64,000 nt of DNA from Flavobacterium sp. SUN052 (GCF_028867935.1 NZ_JAPQNS010000012.1:62001-126000); one strand, 5' to 3'. Positions 45,178 to 54,310 are shown, numbered from the stretch's first letter. The notes: a model not told the origin generated them from the letters alone. Translations and numbers: made by a program.

Positions 45178-45894
45178 TTAATGGTTCAGGCAACGTCTGT
45201 ACAACTGAATAGTATTTTCCAGTCCCAAATACAGTGCGTCGCAGATGAGCGCGTGGCCGATGGATACTTCCAGCAGACCCGGCACCTGCTCAGCAAAGTA
45301 TTGAAGGTTTTCGAGACTCAGATCGTGACCAGCGTTCAAACCTAACCCTAATTCCTGGGCTTTCTGTGCCGCCCGTACAAATGGAGCAACCGCATCGGCG
45401 CGATTCTCCGCATAATGGGCAGCATACGGTTCGGTATAAAGTTCAATACGGTCAGTGCCAACAGCTTTGGCCCCTTCGACCATTCGCTCGTCGGCATCCA
45501 CAAAAATCGACACCCGAATTCCATCGGCTTTGAATGTGTCAATCAGCTTGCGGAGGTGATCAGCGTGGCGGATCGTGTCCCAACCCGCGTTGGAGGTGAT
45601 GGCATCGGGTGCATCGGGAACGAGCGTCACCTGGTCTGGTTTTACGCGCTTTACAAGTTCAATAAATCGCTCGTCGGGATTACCCTCAATATTGAACTCA
45701 GTCGTAACAACCTCGTGTAAGTCCAGCACATCCTGATAGCGAATATGCCGTTCGTCGGGACGAGGGTGAACGGTGATACCCTGTGCGCCAAAACGCTCAC
45801 AATCGAGGGCAACTTTGACTAGATCGGGATTGTTGCCACCCCTCGCATTACGGATAGTGGCTATTTTATTGATATTGACGGATAAGCGGGTCAT
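45178..45894 (-). CDS. pdxJ: Pyridoxine 5'-phosphate synthase PdxJ
   Basis: A TIM-barrel enzyme of 238 residues that forms pyridoxine 5'-phosphate from aminoacetone phosphate and deoxyxylulose phosphate. I start at 45894 ([20 protein letters not shown]), the conserved N-terminus; the frame continues 38 codons upstream but those are encoded by a repeat (words GGTTTCA and TTTCAAG). PdxJ marks are present: [52 protein letters not shown]. It lies 6 bases behind mnmH on the same strand. Confidence 0.96.
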   Translation of the reverse strand: MTRLSVNINKIATIRNARGGNNPDLVKVALDCERFGAQGITVHPRPDERHIRYQDVLDLHEVVTTEFNIEGNPDERFIELVKRVKPDQVTLVPDAPDAITSNAGWDTIRHADHLRKLIDTFKADGIRVSIFVDADERMVEGAKAVGTDRIELYTEPYAAHYAENRADAVAPFVRAAQKAQELGLGLNAGHDLSLENLQYFAEQVPGLLEVSIGHALICDALYLGLENTIQLYRRCLNH

Positions 45895-45897
45895 AAA

Positions 45898-45960
45898 GGT
45901 TCCAGGTTTCATTGGCTGCGCCGTTTCAAGGCTGCGCGTTTCAGGTTTCATTGGCCCGAA
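45898..45960. repeat. Direct-repeat region with CCAGGTTTCATTGG words
   Basis: The sequence CAGGTTTCATTGG occurs twice (from 45901 and 45940), with CGTTTCAAGGCTGCGC between, and faces the start of pdxJ. It resembles the other word-repeats but its inverted half is not clear. Confidence 0.6.
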
Positions 45961-46027
45961 GGACTCGATTGAGTAACTTTCAGGGAAGAAACTTGGTTCA
46001 GGATTCAAAGCCGATTAGCCAGTACTC

Positions 46028-46849
46028 ATGACCTTACAAACAACTACAACCCTTAATAACGGCGTCGAAATGCCCATGCTGGGCCTGGGCGTGTATGCTC
46101 CCAGCCACAACAATGAAGTACAACAGGCCGTAGAATGGGCGCTCGAAGCCGGGTGCCGCCTGATCGACACAGCCAGCATTTACGGCAATGAGCGGGAGGT
46201 GGCAGCAGGTATTGCTGCCAGCGGAATACCCCGCCGGGACATATTCATCACTACCAAAGTATGGAACGACGATCAGGGTTACGACGCGACCTTCCGCGCT
46301 TTTGACCAGAGCCTGGAAAAGCTCAACACCGATTACGTGGATCTGTACCTAATTCACTGGCCGATCCGCGAAAAACGGCTCGACACCTGGCGTGCTGTGG
46401 AGAAACTGTATGCCGATGAACGTGTTCGGGCCATTGGTGTGTCTAACTATTACGTACCGCATCTGGAAGAACTTTTCACCATTGCCAACATTACACCCGC
46501 GGTGAATCAGTTTGAGTTTAGTCCATACTGCAACCCCACCGAAACGCTGGCTTATTGTAAGGAAAAAGGTATTCAGGCCGAAGGTTATGCTCCCTTGGTT
46601 CGCGGCCAGAAAAACGATGATCCACGTTTGCAAGCCATCGCCCAAAAACACGGCAAAAGCACGTTTCAGGTGCTGGTCCGGTGGTCATTGCAACATGGTG
46701 CTGTAACGATTCCAAAATCGGTAAAACGCGACCGGATCAACCAGAATTTCGACGTATTCGATTTTGAATTAACTTCCGACGAAATGGCCCAAATGGACAC
46801 CTGGCACGACAATACCCGCGTAGCTGACGATCCAATGGAGTTTTTGTAG
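46028..46849 (+). CDS. Aldo/keto reductase
   Basis: A 273-residue TIM-barrel reductase with the full catalytic set Asp47 (LIDTAS), Tyr52 (IYGNE), Lys77 (TTKVW) and His110 (YLIHWP), the signature GVSNYYVPHLEEL, and the C-terminal NADPH site IPKSVKRDRINQNFDVFDFELT. Length and sequence resemble 2,5-diketo-gluconate reductases and glyoxal reductases. The substrate is unknown. It precedes the BNR-repeat gene on the same strand. Confidence 0.9.
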   Translation: MTLQTTTTLNNGVEMPMLGLGVYAPSHNNEVQQAVEWALEAGCRLIDTASIYGNEREVAAGIAASGIPRRDIFITTKVWNDDQGYDATFRAFDQSLEKLNTDYVDLYLIHWPIREKRLDTWRAVEKLYADERVRAIGVSNYYVPHLEELFTIANITPAVNQFEFSPYCNPTETLAYCKEKGIQAEGYAPLVRGQKNDDPRLQAIAQKHGKSTFQVLVRWSLQHGAVTIPKSVKRDRINQNFDVFDFELTSDEMAQMDTWHDNTRVADDPMEFL

Positions 46850-46893
46850 GGTTTCCGTATCTTCGTGGATTCCAGAAATTCTCACTGACATTC

Positions 46894-49800
46894 ATGAACA
46901 AACTACTTCTCTCGCTGGCTGCCCTCTCGCTTACTGCTGGGGCGTATGCTCAGAAGAAAACCCGTAAAGCTATACCTTCGGCCACCGAGACAGCCGCCAT
47001 TATGGCTACTCCGGCTGCCGACCGGCTGGCTCCCCAAAAGCCGACCTCGCTTATTCAAAATCTGCCGTTTAAGTCCGTCGGGCCAACGGTTATGAGCGGG
47101 CGAGTAGTCGATCTGGCGGTGAACCCCAACAACCCCAACGAGTTTTTTGTGGCCTATGCCAGTGGTGGTCTGTGGCACACAACGAACAATGGCGTGTCGT
47201 TTGAGCCGATGTTCCAGAACGAGGTTGTCATGACCATCGGGGCCGTCGCAGTCGATTGGAAACCCGCTAAGCCCACTGTTTGGCTAGGCACGGGCGAGTC
47301 TAACTCAAGCCGGTCGTCGTATCCGGGAGTTGGCTGTTTTAAAAGTACCGACGGCGGTAAAACCTGGCAGCACTTGCCGGGTATGGAAGAATCGCACCAC
47401 ATTGGCAAAATTGTGTTGCACCCCACCGACCCAAATGTAGCCTGGGTAGCGGCCGTAGGGCATTTGTATACGCCCAACAAAGAGCGAGGGCTCTACAAAA
47501 CTACCGATGGCGGCAAAACCTGGAAACAGACACTCTACATCGACGACCTGACCGGAGCGATCGATGTGGACATTGACCCCGCCAATCCGCAAATACTTTA
47601 TACAGCTATGTGGCATAAGGAGCGCCGTGCCTGGAATTTTGTGGAAGGCGGCAAAACGTCGGGACTGTATAAAAGTACCGACGGGGGCGAAACCTGGAAA
47701 CTCACAACAGGCGGCTCGTCAGGATTACCGCAGGACGAAAACACCGGCCGGATTGGGTTGAGCATCTTCCCAAAAAATTCGCAAACGCTGTACGTTATCC
47801 TCGACAACCAGTCGGCCCGGCCTGCGAAAGAGAAGAAGGTCGCTGACAACATCAAGAAATTAACCAAAGACCAGCTTCGGGTAATCTCGAAAGATGAGTT
47901 TTTGAAAGCCGAAGATTCCTTTATTGCCGACTACCTCGAAGAGCAAAACTTCCCCGAACGCTACACAGCCAAGTCGCTGAAAGAGATGGTGCGGACGGAC
48001 AAAATCAAGCCCATTGCTATTCTGGAATATACCGATGATGCCAATGCCCGGCTTATTAATGCCGACGTAATTGGGGCCGAAGTGTACCGTTCCGACGATG
48101 GCGGGCAACGCTGGCGCAAGGTTAACGCCGATTTTCTGGATGGCCTCTACAACACGTACGGCTATTACTTCGGTAACCTCTGGATTGCACCCGACAACGC
48201 CGACAAAATTGTGATTGCTGGGGTTCCGGTGATTCGCTCCGAAGACGGTGGGAAAACCTACCGCAGTATGGATCAGGGCAATGTTCACTCCGATCACCAT
48301 GCGCTCTGGATAAACCCCGCCAATAATAACCACATGATTTTGGGTAACGACGGGGGTATAAACATCACCTACGACAACGGCAAAACGTGGTTTAAGGCAA
48401 ATACACCCGCTGTTGGACAGTTCTATTCGGTGGCCATTGATATGGCAAAACCCTACAATGTGTATGGTGGCTTGCAGGACAACGGCGTGTGGTCTGGCCC
48501 CAGCACTTACAAAGCCGACTACGACTGGTACGATGGTGGCCAGTATCCGTATAAGCGATTGATGGGGGGCGACGGCATGCAAGTGCAAGTTGACTGGCGC
48601 GACAACAGCACCGTCTACACGGGCTTCCAGTTCGGTAATTATTTTCGCGTCAATAAAACGTCCGGCGAGATGAAGCGGCTTGTGGTACCAACCGAGGTGG
48701 GCGAAGGTCGCCTTCGCTGGAACTGGGAGGCACCCATTTTAATTTCGCGGCACAACCAGGACGTTATTTACTTCGGCTCCAACCGGTTCCATCGGAGCCT
48801 AAACCGGGGCGACGAGTTCAAAACGCTCTCTGGCGACCTCACGAAAGGCCCCAAAACAGGCGATGTTGGTTTTGGAACACTCACCACTATTGAGGAGTCC
48901 CCACTGAAATTTGGCCTGATTTACACCGGTAGCGACGATGGACTGGTTCATGTCTCGAAAGATGGCGGCTACAACTGGACCAATATCTCGGCGGGTTTAC
49001 CAGCTAATCTGTGGGTGAGCCAGGTATCACCTTCTGCTCACGACGAAGGCACGGTATACGTATCGCTTAATGGCTACCGCGACGATCATTTTAAGCCGTA
49101 CGTGTTTGTCTCGAAAGATTACGGTCAAACCTGGCAATCACTGGCCAATACACTCCCCAACGAGCCCGTGAACGTGGTGCGTGAGGACCCTAAAAAAGCT
49201 AACTTACTCTATGTTGGCACTGATCATGGCTTGTACGTTTCGCTTGATCGGGGACAGTCGTTTGTGCGGGCGAGTTCGGGAACATTACCCGCTGTGGCCG
49301 TGCATGACCTGATGGTTCATCCACGCGACAATGAATTGGTGGTAGGTACCCACGGCCGCTCAATTTATACCGCCAATATTGAGCCCCTTCAACTCATGGC
49401 CGACTCGGTGATGAGCAAGCCCTTGCATTTGTTTGCGATGAAACCAATCACCAACAATGCAAACTGGGGTCGCGTATTCAACAAATACGAAGATGCGCCA
49501 AAGTATGAGTATACCATGACTTACTACGCGAAGCAGGCCGGACAAACAACGGCTAAAATCACCACCGACAAAGGCCTGTTGCTCCGCACCCTCACCGACA
49601 CCACCGAAGCGGGTTTGAACTACCTGACTTTTGACTACGCTGTGGATACAACCCAGCGTGTAGCTTACGAAAAATCATTGAACGAAGCGAAAAAGAAGGA
49701 GGACAAAGCAATTGAATTGGCTGTTGCTGACGATAAAAAACTGTACATCCGCCCCGGTAAGTACAAGCTGACTCTGGAGCAAAACGGCTCAACGCTCACC

Positions 49801-49923
49801 CGCGACTTCGAGGTAAAAGCTCCCGAACGGCGCTCTCGCCGACCAGCTACGTTTGCCTCCCCCGGCGAATTTGAGCAGTGGCGGGAAGACGAAGAGCGGT
49901 CTGGCGAATCGGAAGGAAAATAA
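46894..49923 (+). CDS. Large exported sortilin-like BNR-repeat protein
   Basis: A 1009-residue exported protein with a signal peptide (about 1-19, AYAQ). The main part is a beta-propeller of VPS10/sortilin type built from BNR (Asp-box) repeats: SxDGGxTW-like motifs recur (STDGGKTW, TTDGGKTW, SDDGGQRW, SEDGGKTY, SKDGGYNW, SKDYGQTW). A beta domain follows and a charged tail (EEKKEDKAIELA) and RRSRRPA end it. Similar proteins are common in Bacteroidota and have unknown substrates; they may be glycan-binding. A -7-like TATCTTCG lies about 29 bases upstream. Confidence 0.82.
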   Translation: MNKLLLSLAALSLTAGAYAQKKTRKAIPSATETAAIMATPAADRLAPQKPTSLIQNLPFKSVGPTVMSGRVVDLAVNPNNPNEFFVAYASGGLWHTTNNGVSFEPMFQNEVVMTIGAVAVDWKPAKPTVWLGTGESNSSRSSYPGVGCFKSTDGGKTWQHLPGMEESHHIGKIVLHPTDPNVAWVAAVGHLYTPNKERGLYKTTDGGKTWKQTLYIDDLTGAIDVDIDPANPQILYTAMWHKERRAWNFVEGGKTSGLYKSTDGGETWKLTTGGSSGLPQDENTGRIGLSIFPKNSQTLYVILDNQSARPAKEKKVADNIKKLTKDQLRVISKDEFLKAEDSFIADYLEEQNFPERYTAKSLKEMVRTDKIKPIAILEYTDDANARLINADVIGAEVYRSDDGGQRWRKVNADFLDGLYNTYGYYFGNLWIAPDNADKIVIAGVPVIRSEDGGKTYRSMDQGNVHSDHHALWINPANNNHMILGNDGGINITYDNGKTWFKANTPAVGQFYSVAIDMAKPYNVYGGLQDNGVWSGPSTYKADYDWYDGGQYPYKRLMGGDGMQVQVDWRDNSTVYTGFQFGNYFRVNKTSGEMKRLVVPTEVGEGRLRWNWEAPILISRHNQDVIYFGSNRFHRSLNRGDEFKTLSGDLTKGPKTGDVGFGTLTTIEESPLKFGLIYTGSDDGLVHVSKDGGYNWTNISAGLPANLWVSQVSPSAHDEGTVYVSLNGYRDDHFKPYVFVSKDYGQTWQSLANTLPNEPVNVVREDPKKANLLYVGTDHGLYVSLDRGQSFVRASSGTLPAVAVHDLMVHPRDNELVVGTHGRSIYTANIEPLQLMADSVMSKPLHLFAMKPITNNANWGRVFNKYEDAPKYEYTMTYYAKQAGQTTAKITTDKGLLLRTLTDTTEAGLNYLTFDYAVDTTQRVAYEKSLNEAKKKEDKAIELAVADDKKLYIRPGKYKLTLEQNGSTLTRDFEVKAPERRSRRPATFASPGEFEQWREDEERSGESEGK

Positions 49924-49929
49924 ACATGC

Positions 49930-49964
49930 AAAGTGCCACAACTAATCGCTGTGGCACTTTTTTT
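49930..49964 (+). terminator. Terminator after the BNR-repeat gene
   Basis: AAAGTGCCACA and TGTGGCACTTT form an 11-base perfect stem with a 9-base loop and a T7 tail. Confidence 0.9.
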
Positions 49965-49972
49965 AAACTGCT

Positions 49973-50422
49973 ATGTCGAACTCATTAGCACAAGTAACCA
50001 TTACTGATGTCGACCAACTAATGCCGCTCGTTGGTGAATTTTATGCCCACTTCGGCTATCCATACGAACCAGTTGGGCATCAAATTCTTATTGAGAACTT
50101 TCTGAAAAATCCTCATCTGGGGTCATTATGGCTTATTCAGGCGGACAGAATCAACGCGGGTTACCTGGCCCTTACGTATGGGTTCACCTTTGAATTTCTG
50201 GGACGCGATGCCTTTGTCGACGAATTATATATCACCGAACAATACCGGAGTCAGGGTTTAGGCGAATATGCCCTGAAACAAATACAGGCGAAGGCTCCAT
50301 CGCTGGGATTGGTTGCCGTTCACCTGCAAACAGAAGCCTACAACGGACGAGCCAAACGACTTTACGAGCAGGCTGGATTTCGAGATTTGGGCCGCTCTAC
50401 GCTTACCTGGCGACCTACCTGA
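49973..50422 (+). CDS. GNAT family N-acetyltransferase
   Basis: A 149-residue acetyltransferase with the acetyl-CoA motif A (FVDELYITEQYRSQGLGEYAL; Q/RxxGxG/A as RSQGLG near 88-93) and motif B (AVHLQTEAYNGRAKRLYEQAGF). The substrate is unknown. The start follows the terminator by a few bases, so it has its own promoter or depends on read-through. Confidence 0.85.
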   Translation: MSNSLAQVTITDVDQLMPLVGEFYAHFGYPYEPVGHQILIENFLKNPHLGSLWLIQADRINAGYLALTYGFTFEFLGRDAFVDELYITEQYRSQGLGEYALKQIQAKAPSLGLVAVHLQTEAYNGRAKRLYEQAGFRDLGRSTLTWRPT

Positions 50423-50426
50423 AACA

Positions 50427-50484
50427 AAAAAGCGCCAGAAGAACGGTGTAGGCTTGTTAAGCCCACCTTCTTCTGACGCCTTTT
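50427..50484. terminator. Bidirectional terminator between convergent genes
   Basis: A long imperfect hairpin, AAAAAGCGCCAGAAGAACGG paired with CCTTCTTCTGACGCCTTTT, with flanking A- and T-runs; it separates the GNAT and TIM-barrel genes. Confidence 0.85.
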
Positions 50485-50500
50485 ATCGTAAATCAAAAAC

Positions 50501-51397
50501 CTACACGTCGCAGATCAGAACGCCCTGCTTCAGTGACTCCAGCATACCCGATTTGTCCTTAGCCGTTGGAACGTACTCCTGACCAATGAATCCTTTGTAG
50601 CCCGATGCCACAATGGCTTTTACAATAGCTGGATAGTAAATCTCCTGCGTATCGTCGATTTCCTTACGCCCGGGCATGCCTCCTGTATGGTAATGGCTGA
50701 AATACTGCCCGTATTTACGAACGTTGCGGATGTGATCGCCTTGCATACTCTGCATATGGAAAATATCATACAGCAGTTTGAAATTGGGTGATCCAACCAT
50801 TTCACAAAGTACGGCTCCCCATTGCGGATTGTCGCACTGATAATCGGGGTGGCTATCGCGAGAGCTAAGCAACTCCATGGTAATCAGTATATTGTTTTTC
50901 TCCGCCAGGGGCATGATCTTTTTCAGGCCTGCCGCGCAGTTCAACAATCCATCATACTCGCCGAGACCAGCACGGTTACCAGAAAACGTAATCAGGTTTT
51001 TGACGCCTGCATTAGCCGCTGCCGGAATCAGGTCGTTGTAGAGGGCAACCAGCGTATCGTGGTTTTTGGGCTTGTTCCAGCAATTGGGCAGTCCCAGACC
51101 TTGTGGCCAGGCATCGGGCTGGCCCATCGCCGAAGTCAGGCCGTACTTTTTGAGTACTTCCCACTCTTTGGGACCAGTTAGTTCAACCGATTCGATACCA
51201 ATAGCTTTGCATCCCTCTGCCAGTTCTTCAAGCGGAATGCTTCCGTAACACCACCGGCTTACCGAATGGCGAATGTTCCCTTTGAGCGCGGGCATAGTTG
51301 ATTTGGCAGATTCCATCGGGTTGGCGAGGGTTTCGGTTAGCGACAGCGTTAAAGCACTGCCTGTCAGGGTTTTTAGGGCACTCCGGCGGGTAGTCAT
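50501..51397 (-). CDS. Exported sugar phosphate isomerase/epimerase-like TIM-barrel protein
   Basis: A 298-residue xylose-isomerase-like TIM barrel with a Tat-type N-terminus (MTTRRSALKTLTG). Family features include SVSRWCYGSIPLEELAEGCKAIGIESVEL, MELLSSRD, KLLYDIFHMQ and YIGQEYVPT. The Glu and His residues in EL, DIFHM and QEY are the likely metal ligands. Together with the neighbouring DUF1080 gene, a role in processing 3-keto-glycosides is plausible; hydroxypyruvate isomerase-like activity is another possibility. Confidence 0.83.
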   Translation of the reverse strand: MTTRRSALKTLTGSALTLSLTETLANPMESAKSTMPALKGNIRHSVSRWCYGSIPLEELAEGCKAIGIESVELTGPKEWEVLKKYGLTSAMGQPDAWPQGLGLPNCWNKPKNHDTLVALYNDLIPAAANAGVKNLITFSGNRAGLGEYDGLLNCAAGLKKIMPLAEKNNILITMELLSSRDSHPDYQCDNPQWGAVLCEMVGSPNFKLLYDIFHMQSMQGDHIRNVRKYGQYFSHYHTGGMPGRKEIDDTQEIYYPAIVKAIVASGYKGFIGQEYVPTAKDKSGMLESLKQGVLICDV

Positions 51398-51418
51398 AAA
51401 GGGTTTATGGAGACTGAT

Positions 51419-52150
51419 TTACAATTCGCGAATCCGAATATTCTTATACCACACCTGGTTGCCATGATCCTGCAACACAATGTGGCCTTTGGCGTACTTC
51501 CCGAAGCCCTCCCAGCCTTTAAACTTGCTGTCTTCTACCATCTTATCCCACTCAGGGCCACTAGTTGGGTACTCTACAATCTTTTTGCCATTGAGATAAT
51601 GTTCCGCCCGGCCGTCTTTGATAACCAGTTTAGCTTTGTTCCACTCACCAGCTGCCTTATAAGCGGTCGGATCGCTAGGGGGTATCATATCGTACAGCGA
51701 TCCGGCAACGCGGTTGCCATTTTTACCAGCCTTTGCATCTGGATGACGCTCGTTATCAAGCACTTGCATTTCTGGACCAGTAGCGTAGGTAGCCTTGAAT
51801 TTAGGATCTTCGCTGGAGTGATAAATAATACCACTGTTACCACCCGGAGCAATTTTCCAGTCAACTTCCAATTCAAAATCACCGTACTCTTTGTCGCTTA
51901 CAAGGTCTCCACCGCCTTTTTTACCTGAACAGTGAATGGCATTATCGTCGATAAGCCACACATCAGAAACAGGCTGACCAGCTTTTTTGTAGGTATGCCA
52001 GCCGGCAAAAGATTTTCCGTCAAATAATGTTTCCCATTTTCCTTTTTTGGGTTTGGCTCCGGTCGAATGGCCCATACCAGAATCAGCGTTGGCAGCCAGC
52101 ATCAGCATCGAAGCAGCCAGTGTTAGGGTCGTGTGTTTGAAGTAGTTCAT
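51419..52150 (-). CDS. DUF1080 / 3-keto-disaccharide hydrolase family protein
   Basis: A 243-residue exported protein with a signal peptide (to about 22) and the DUF1080 jelly-roll domain (about 38-243): WETLFDGKSFAGWHTY, IHCSGKKGGGDLVSDKEYGDFELEVDWKI, GGNSGIIYH, GPEMQVLDN, WNKAKLVIKDGRAEHYLNGKKIVEY. Members of this family have been linked to cleavage of 3-keto-disaccharides. The TIM-barrel gene follows 21 bases downstream on the same strand and the two probably form an operon. Confidence 0.87.
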   Translation of the reverse strand: MNYFKHTTLTLAASMLMLAANADSGMGHSTGAKPKKGKWETLFDGKSFAGWHTYKKAGQPVSDVWLIDDNAIHCSGKKGGGDLVSDKEYGDFELEVDWKIAPGGNSGIIYHSSEDPKFKATYATGPEMQVLDNERHPDAKAGKNGNRVAGSLYDMIPPSDPTAYKAAGEWNKAKLVIKDGRAEHYLNGKKIVEYPTSGPEWDKMVEDSKFKGWEGFGKYAKGHIVLQDHGNQVWYKNIRIREL

Positions 52151-52229
52151 ACGAATTGATTTGTCTGTTTGTGAACAGGTGAAAAGTCAGCGCTATGTTT
52201 TCAATCAAAAAAGGGATGACGTCAAAAAA

Positions 52230-53093
52230 CTACTCCGCTATAATTGATTTCAGGAACGCCCGGAACGGCTCAGCGAACTCTGGGCGCTTTAGCGCAAATT
52301 CGACGGTTGTTTTCAGGAAATCTAATTTATTACCTATGTCGTGGCGCTTGCCTTCAATCCTGTGGGCATACAAATTTTCGCGCCGAAGCAACAATTGCAT
52401 CGCATCGGTTAGTTGTAGCTCGCCGTTTTTACCCATTTCGGTTTGGTCTAAAGCCGCAAAAATTCCCGGCGTTAAAATGTATCGTCCAGCAATAGCCAGG
52501 TTCGATGGGGCCTCGCCCAAAGCGGGTTTTTCTACTAGCTTGTCTAACGCCAAAATCCGGTCGCTCAGTGCGTTGCCACCCACAATTCCGTACCGGTTCA
52601 CTTTTTCATGCGGCACTTCTTCAACGGCAATCACCGTTCCCCCATACTGCTCGTAGGTGTCGATAAGTTGCTGCGTCACGGGAATCACGGCATCCATGAT
52701 TGTGTCGCCAAGCAGTACCGCAAACGGCTCGTTACCCACGTGGTGACGGGCGTAGCGGATGGCATCGCCGAGACCATTTAGTTCGCGCTGACGCACATAA
52801 TGAATGTTTGCCATATCGGACAGCCGACGCATCTCGTTGAGCAGCAACTGATCTTCTTTCTCTTCGAGCCGACCTTCCAGCTCAAAATTCCGGTCAAAAT
52901 GGTCTTCAATGGCTCGTTTACCTTTGCCGGTAATAATCAGAATATCTTCAATGCCCGAATCAACGGCTTCCTGCACCACATATTGAATGGTCGGTCGGTC
53001 GATAATCGGCAGCATTTCTTTGGGTTGCGCCTTGGTGGCTGGCAGAAATCGGGTGCCCAGTCCAGCGGCTGGAATAACAGCTTTACGAATCAT
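52230..53093 (-). CDS. galU: UTP-glucose-1-phosphate uridylyltransferase
   Basis: A 287-residue nucleotidyltransferase with the GalU N-terminus (AAGLGTRFLPATKAQPKEM at 9-27), DRPTIQYVVQEAVDSGIEDI, ITGKGKRAIEDHFD, GLGDAIRYAR and VLLGDTI. It makes UDP-glucose from glucose-1-phosphate and UTP; close homologues can accept glucuronate-1-phosphate-like substrates less well. It lies downstream of the glucuronokinase-like gene on the same strand, with a perfect hairpin between. Confidence 0.95.
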   Translation of the reverse strand: MIRKAVIPAAGLGTRFLPATKAQPKEMLPIIDRPTIQYVVQEAVDSGIEDILIITGKGKRAIEDHFDRNFELEGRLEEKEDQLLLNEMRRLSDMANIHYVRQRELNGLGDAIRYARHHVGNEPFAVLLGDTIMDAVIPVTQQLIDTYEQYGGTVIAVEEVPHEKVNRYGIVGGNALSDRILALDKLVEKPALGEAPSNLAIAGRYILTPGIFAALDQTEMGKNGELQLTDAMQLLLRRENLYAHRIEGKRHDIGNKLDFLKTTVEFALKRPEFAEPFRAFLKSIIAE

Positions 53094-53102
53094 GGTATTT
53101 TA

Positions 53103-53207
53103 TGTAGAGACCGCACCGGAGAACCGGCAAGATTATGCGTCTCGTGTGTTTCAGAGAGACAACCATTGTATCGTAGAGACGCAAGATTTTGCGTCTCTAC
53201 GATACAA
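53103..53207. repeat. Perfect 19-base hairpin GTAGAGACGCAA type with a degenerate second copy
   Basis: TTGTATCGTAGAGACGCAA (53166-53184) and its complement (53189-53207) form a stem with a 4-base loop. A decayed copy (GTAGAGACCGCA ... TGCGTCTC) precedes it at 53103-53140. Palindromes of this GTAGAGACGC kind are known to be iterated in several bacterial genomes, including cyanobacteria. It lies between the glucuronokinase-like gene and galU. Confidence 0.85.
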
Positions 53208-54264
53208 AAGGCTTTATTACGCGTGCATTTAACTTGCGAAGTTGAACAAAAAGTTGGTTGAGCATGGCATCGTCCTCATACACACCAATGATGGAACCGC
53301 CCGAACCCGTAAATGAAGCCGATGCTCCACACGCCCTTGCCGCTCCGATAAGAGCCATATTACGGTCGCTAATAGTATAGATCTGGGTGCGCAGGTCGAA
53401 GTTGCGGTTCACAAGTTCGTGGACCATGGCCGTTTGCCCATTCTGAATGGCCTCGCGGCCCTGTCGGGCAACATCGGCAATCTCGGCGAGGGTTTCTATG
53501 ACCTTTTCGTCGCCTTTGAGCCAGCGCGCCCGCACGTCGTTATGAATCCGTCCCGACTGTTTGCCAAGGTCGGTGTCGTAGGCAATGTACAGTTTGGGCA
53601 GCAAACGCGGCTCCAGAGGTTCGTAGTTACCGTGGCCTTGCTGTTCCATAATGGCACGATCGAAATCCATGTACACGCAGCCTTCGTAGCACTGAATGAC
53701 ACGGTCCTGCAAACCAGCAGTGATACCCAGCTCATCCATCTCGGACCCCAGCACCAGGTTTGGTAAAATGGGTAGCGGAATGTCAACTTTATAGAAATCC
53801 ATCAACGCCCGAAACACAGCCACAATGATGGCACTCGAGCCCGACAAGCCTACCTGACGAGGAATAGAAGTATTATACCGAACAGAAAAATTACGATTAG
53901 CTAATCGGATGCCTGCCTGGTCGCAGTAGTCTACAAAGGTTTTAATAGAAGCTTTTATCAGTGGTACACCGCCATGATATCCTAACGTGCTAACAGCATC
54001 GCGGAGGTCATACACCGACCGGAACTGATTGGTGTCCTGAGTCTGGGGTTCTATTTGCAACTCCGGCGATTCGTAGAGAGTAACCGATGCCCCGAAATTA
54101 CGGACACTGATGGAGATAGTTTTGCCAAAAAAGCCGTCCGACGGGTTGCCCATAAGGCCCGCCCGGGCGTAGGCACGGGTTTCAATAATCAAGGTTGAAA
54201 TGTTGGATTTAGGATATTGGCCGTTGGAAATTGACGGTTGCCTACTCAATAAGCCACTGCTCAT
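53197..54264 (-). CDS. GHMP kinase resembling plant glucuronokinase
   Basis: A 355-residue GHMP-family sugar kinase. The ATP-loop PRQVGLSGSSA is at 135-145 and the third motif ASFTGSGG near 315. The sequence follows, from memory, the pattern of plant glucuronokinase: ARAGLMGNPSDGFFGKTISISVRNF-like start, LGITAGLQDRVIQCYEGCVYMDF, LLPKLYIAYDT and IHNDVRARWLKGDE. Glucuronokinase makes glucuronate-1-phosphate, a precursor of UDP-glucuronate. The true start is uncertain: the first residues lie in repeat-like DNA; a TTG at 54192 (STLIIETRAYARAGL) may be the real one. The 3' end overlaps the hairpin by 11 bases. Confidence 0.8.
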   Translation of the reverse strand: MSSGLLSRQPSISNGQYPKSNISTLIIETRAYARAGLMGNPSDGFFGKTISISVRNFGASVTLYESPELQIEPQTQDTNQFRSVYDLRDAVSTLGYHGGVPLIKASIKTFVDYCDQAGIRLANRNFSVRYNTSIPRQVGLSGSSAIIVAVFRALMDFYKVDIPLPILPNLVLGSEMDELGITAGLQDRVIQCYEGCVYMDFDRAIMEQQGHGNYEPLEPRLLPKLYIAYDTDLGKQSGRIHNDVRARWLKGDEKVIETLAEIADVARQGREAIQNGQTAMVHELVNRNFDLRTQIYTISDRNMALIGAARACGASASFTGSGGSIIGVYEDDAMLNQLFVQLRKLNARVIKPFVS

Positions 54265-54290
54265 TATCCTACGCCCACTATCTAACGGCT
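54192..54290. repeat. Repeat-like region at the 5' end of the glucuronokinase-like gene
   Basis: Words GTTGGATTTAGGATATTGG, CCGTTGGAAATTGACGG and complementary-looking CTATCTAACGG occur around the start. Pairing is weak; the region is a decayed or partial member of the word-repeat family. Confidence 0.4.
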
Positions 54291-54310
54291 AATACTGCCC
54301 AAAAATACAA

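Noticed and set aside
45895..46008. PdxJ start 38 codons further upstream
   Set aside because: The extension is encoded by repeat words and does not match the conserved PdxJ N-terminus, which begins at 45894.
47860..48588. A 242-codon reverse frame within the BNR-repeat gene
   Set aside because: It is antisense to a well-supported coding region and shows no recognisable protein features.
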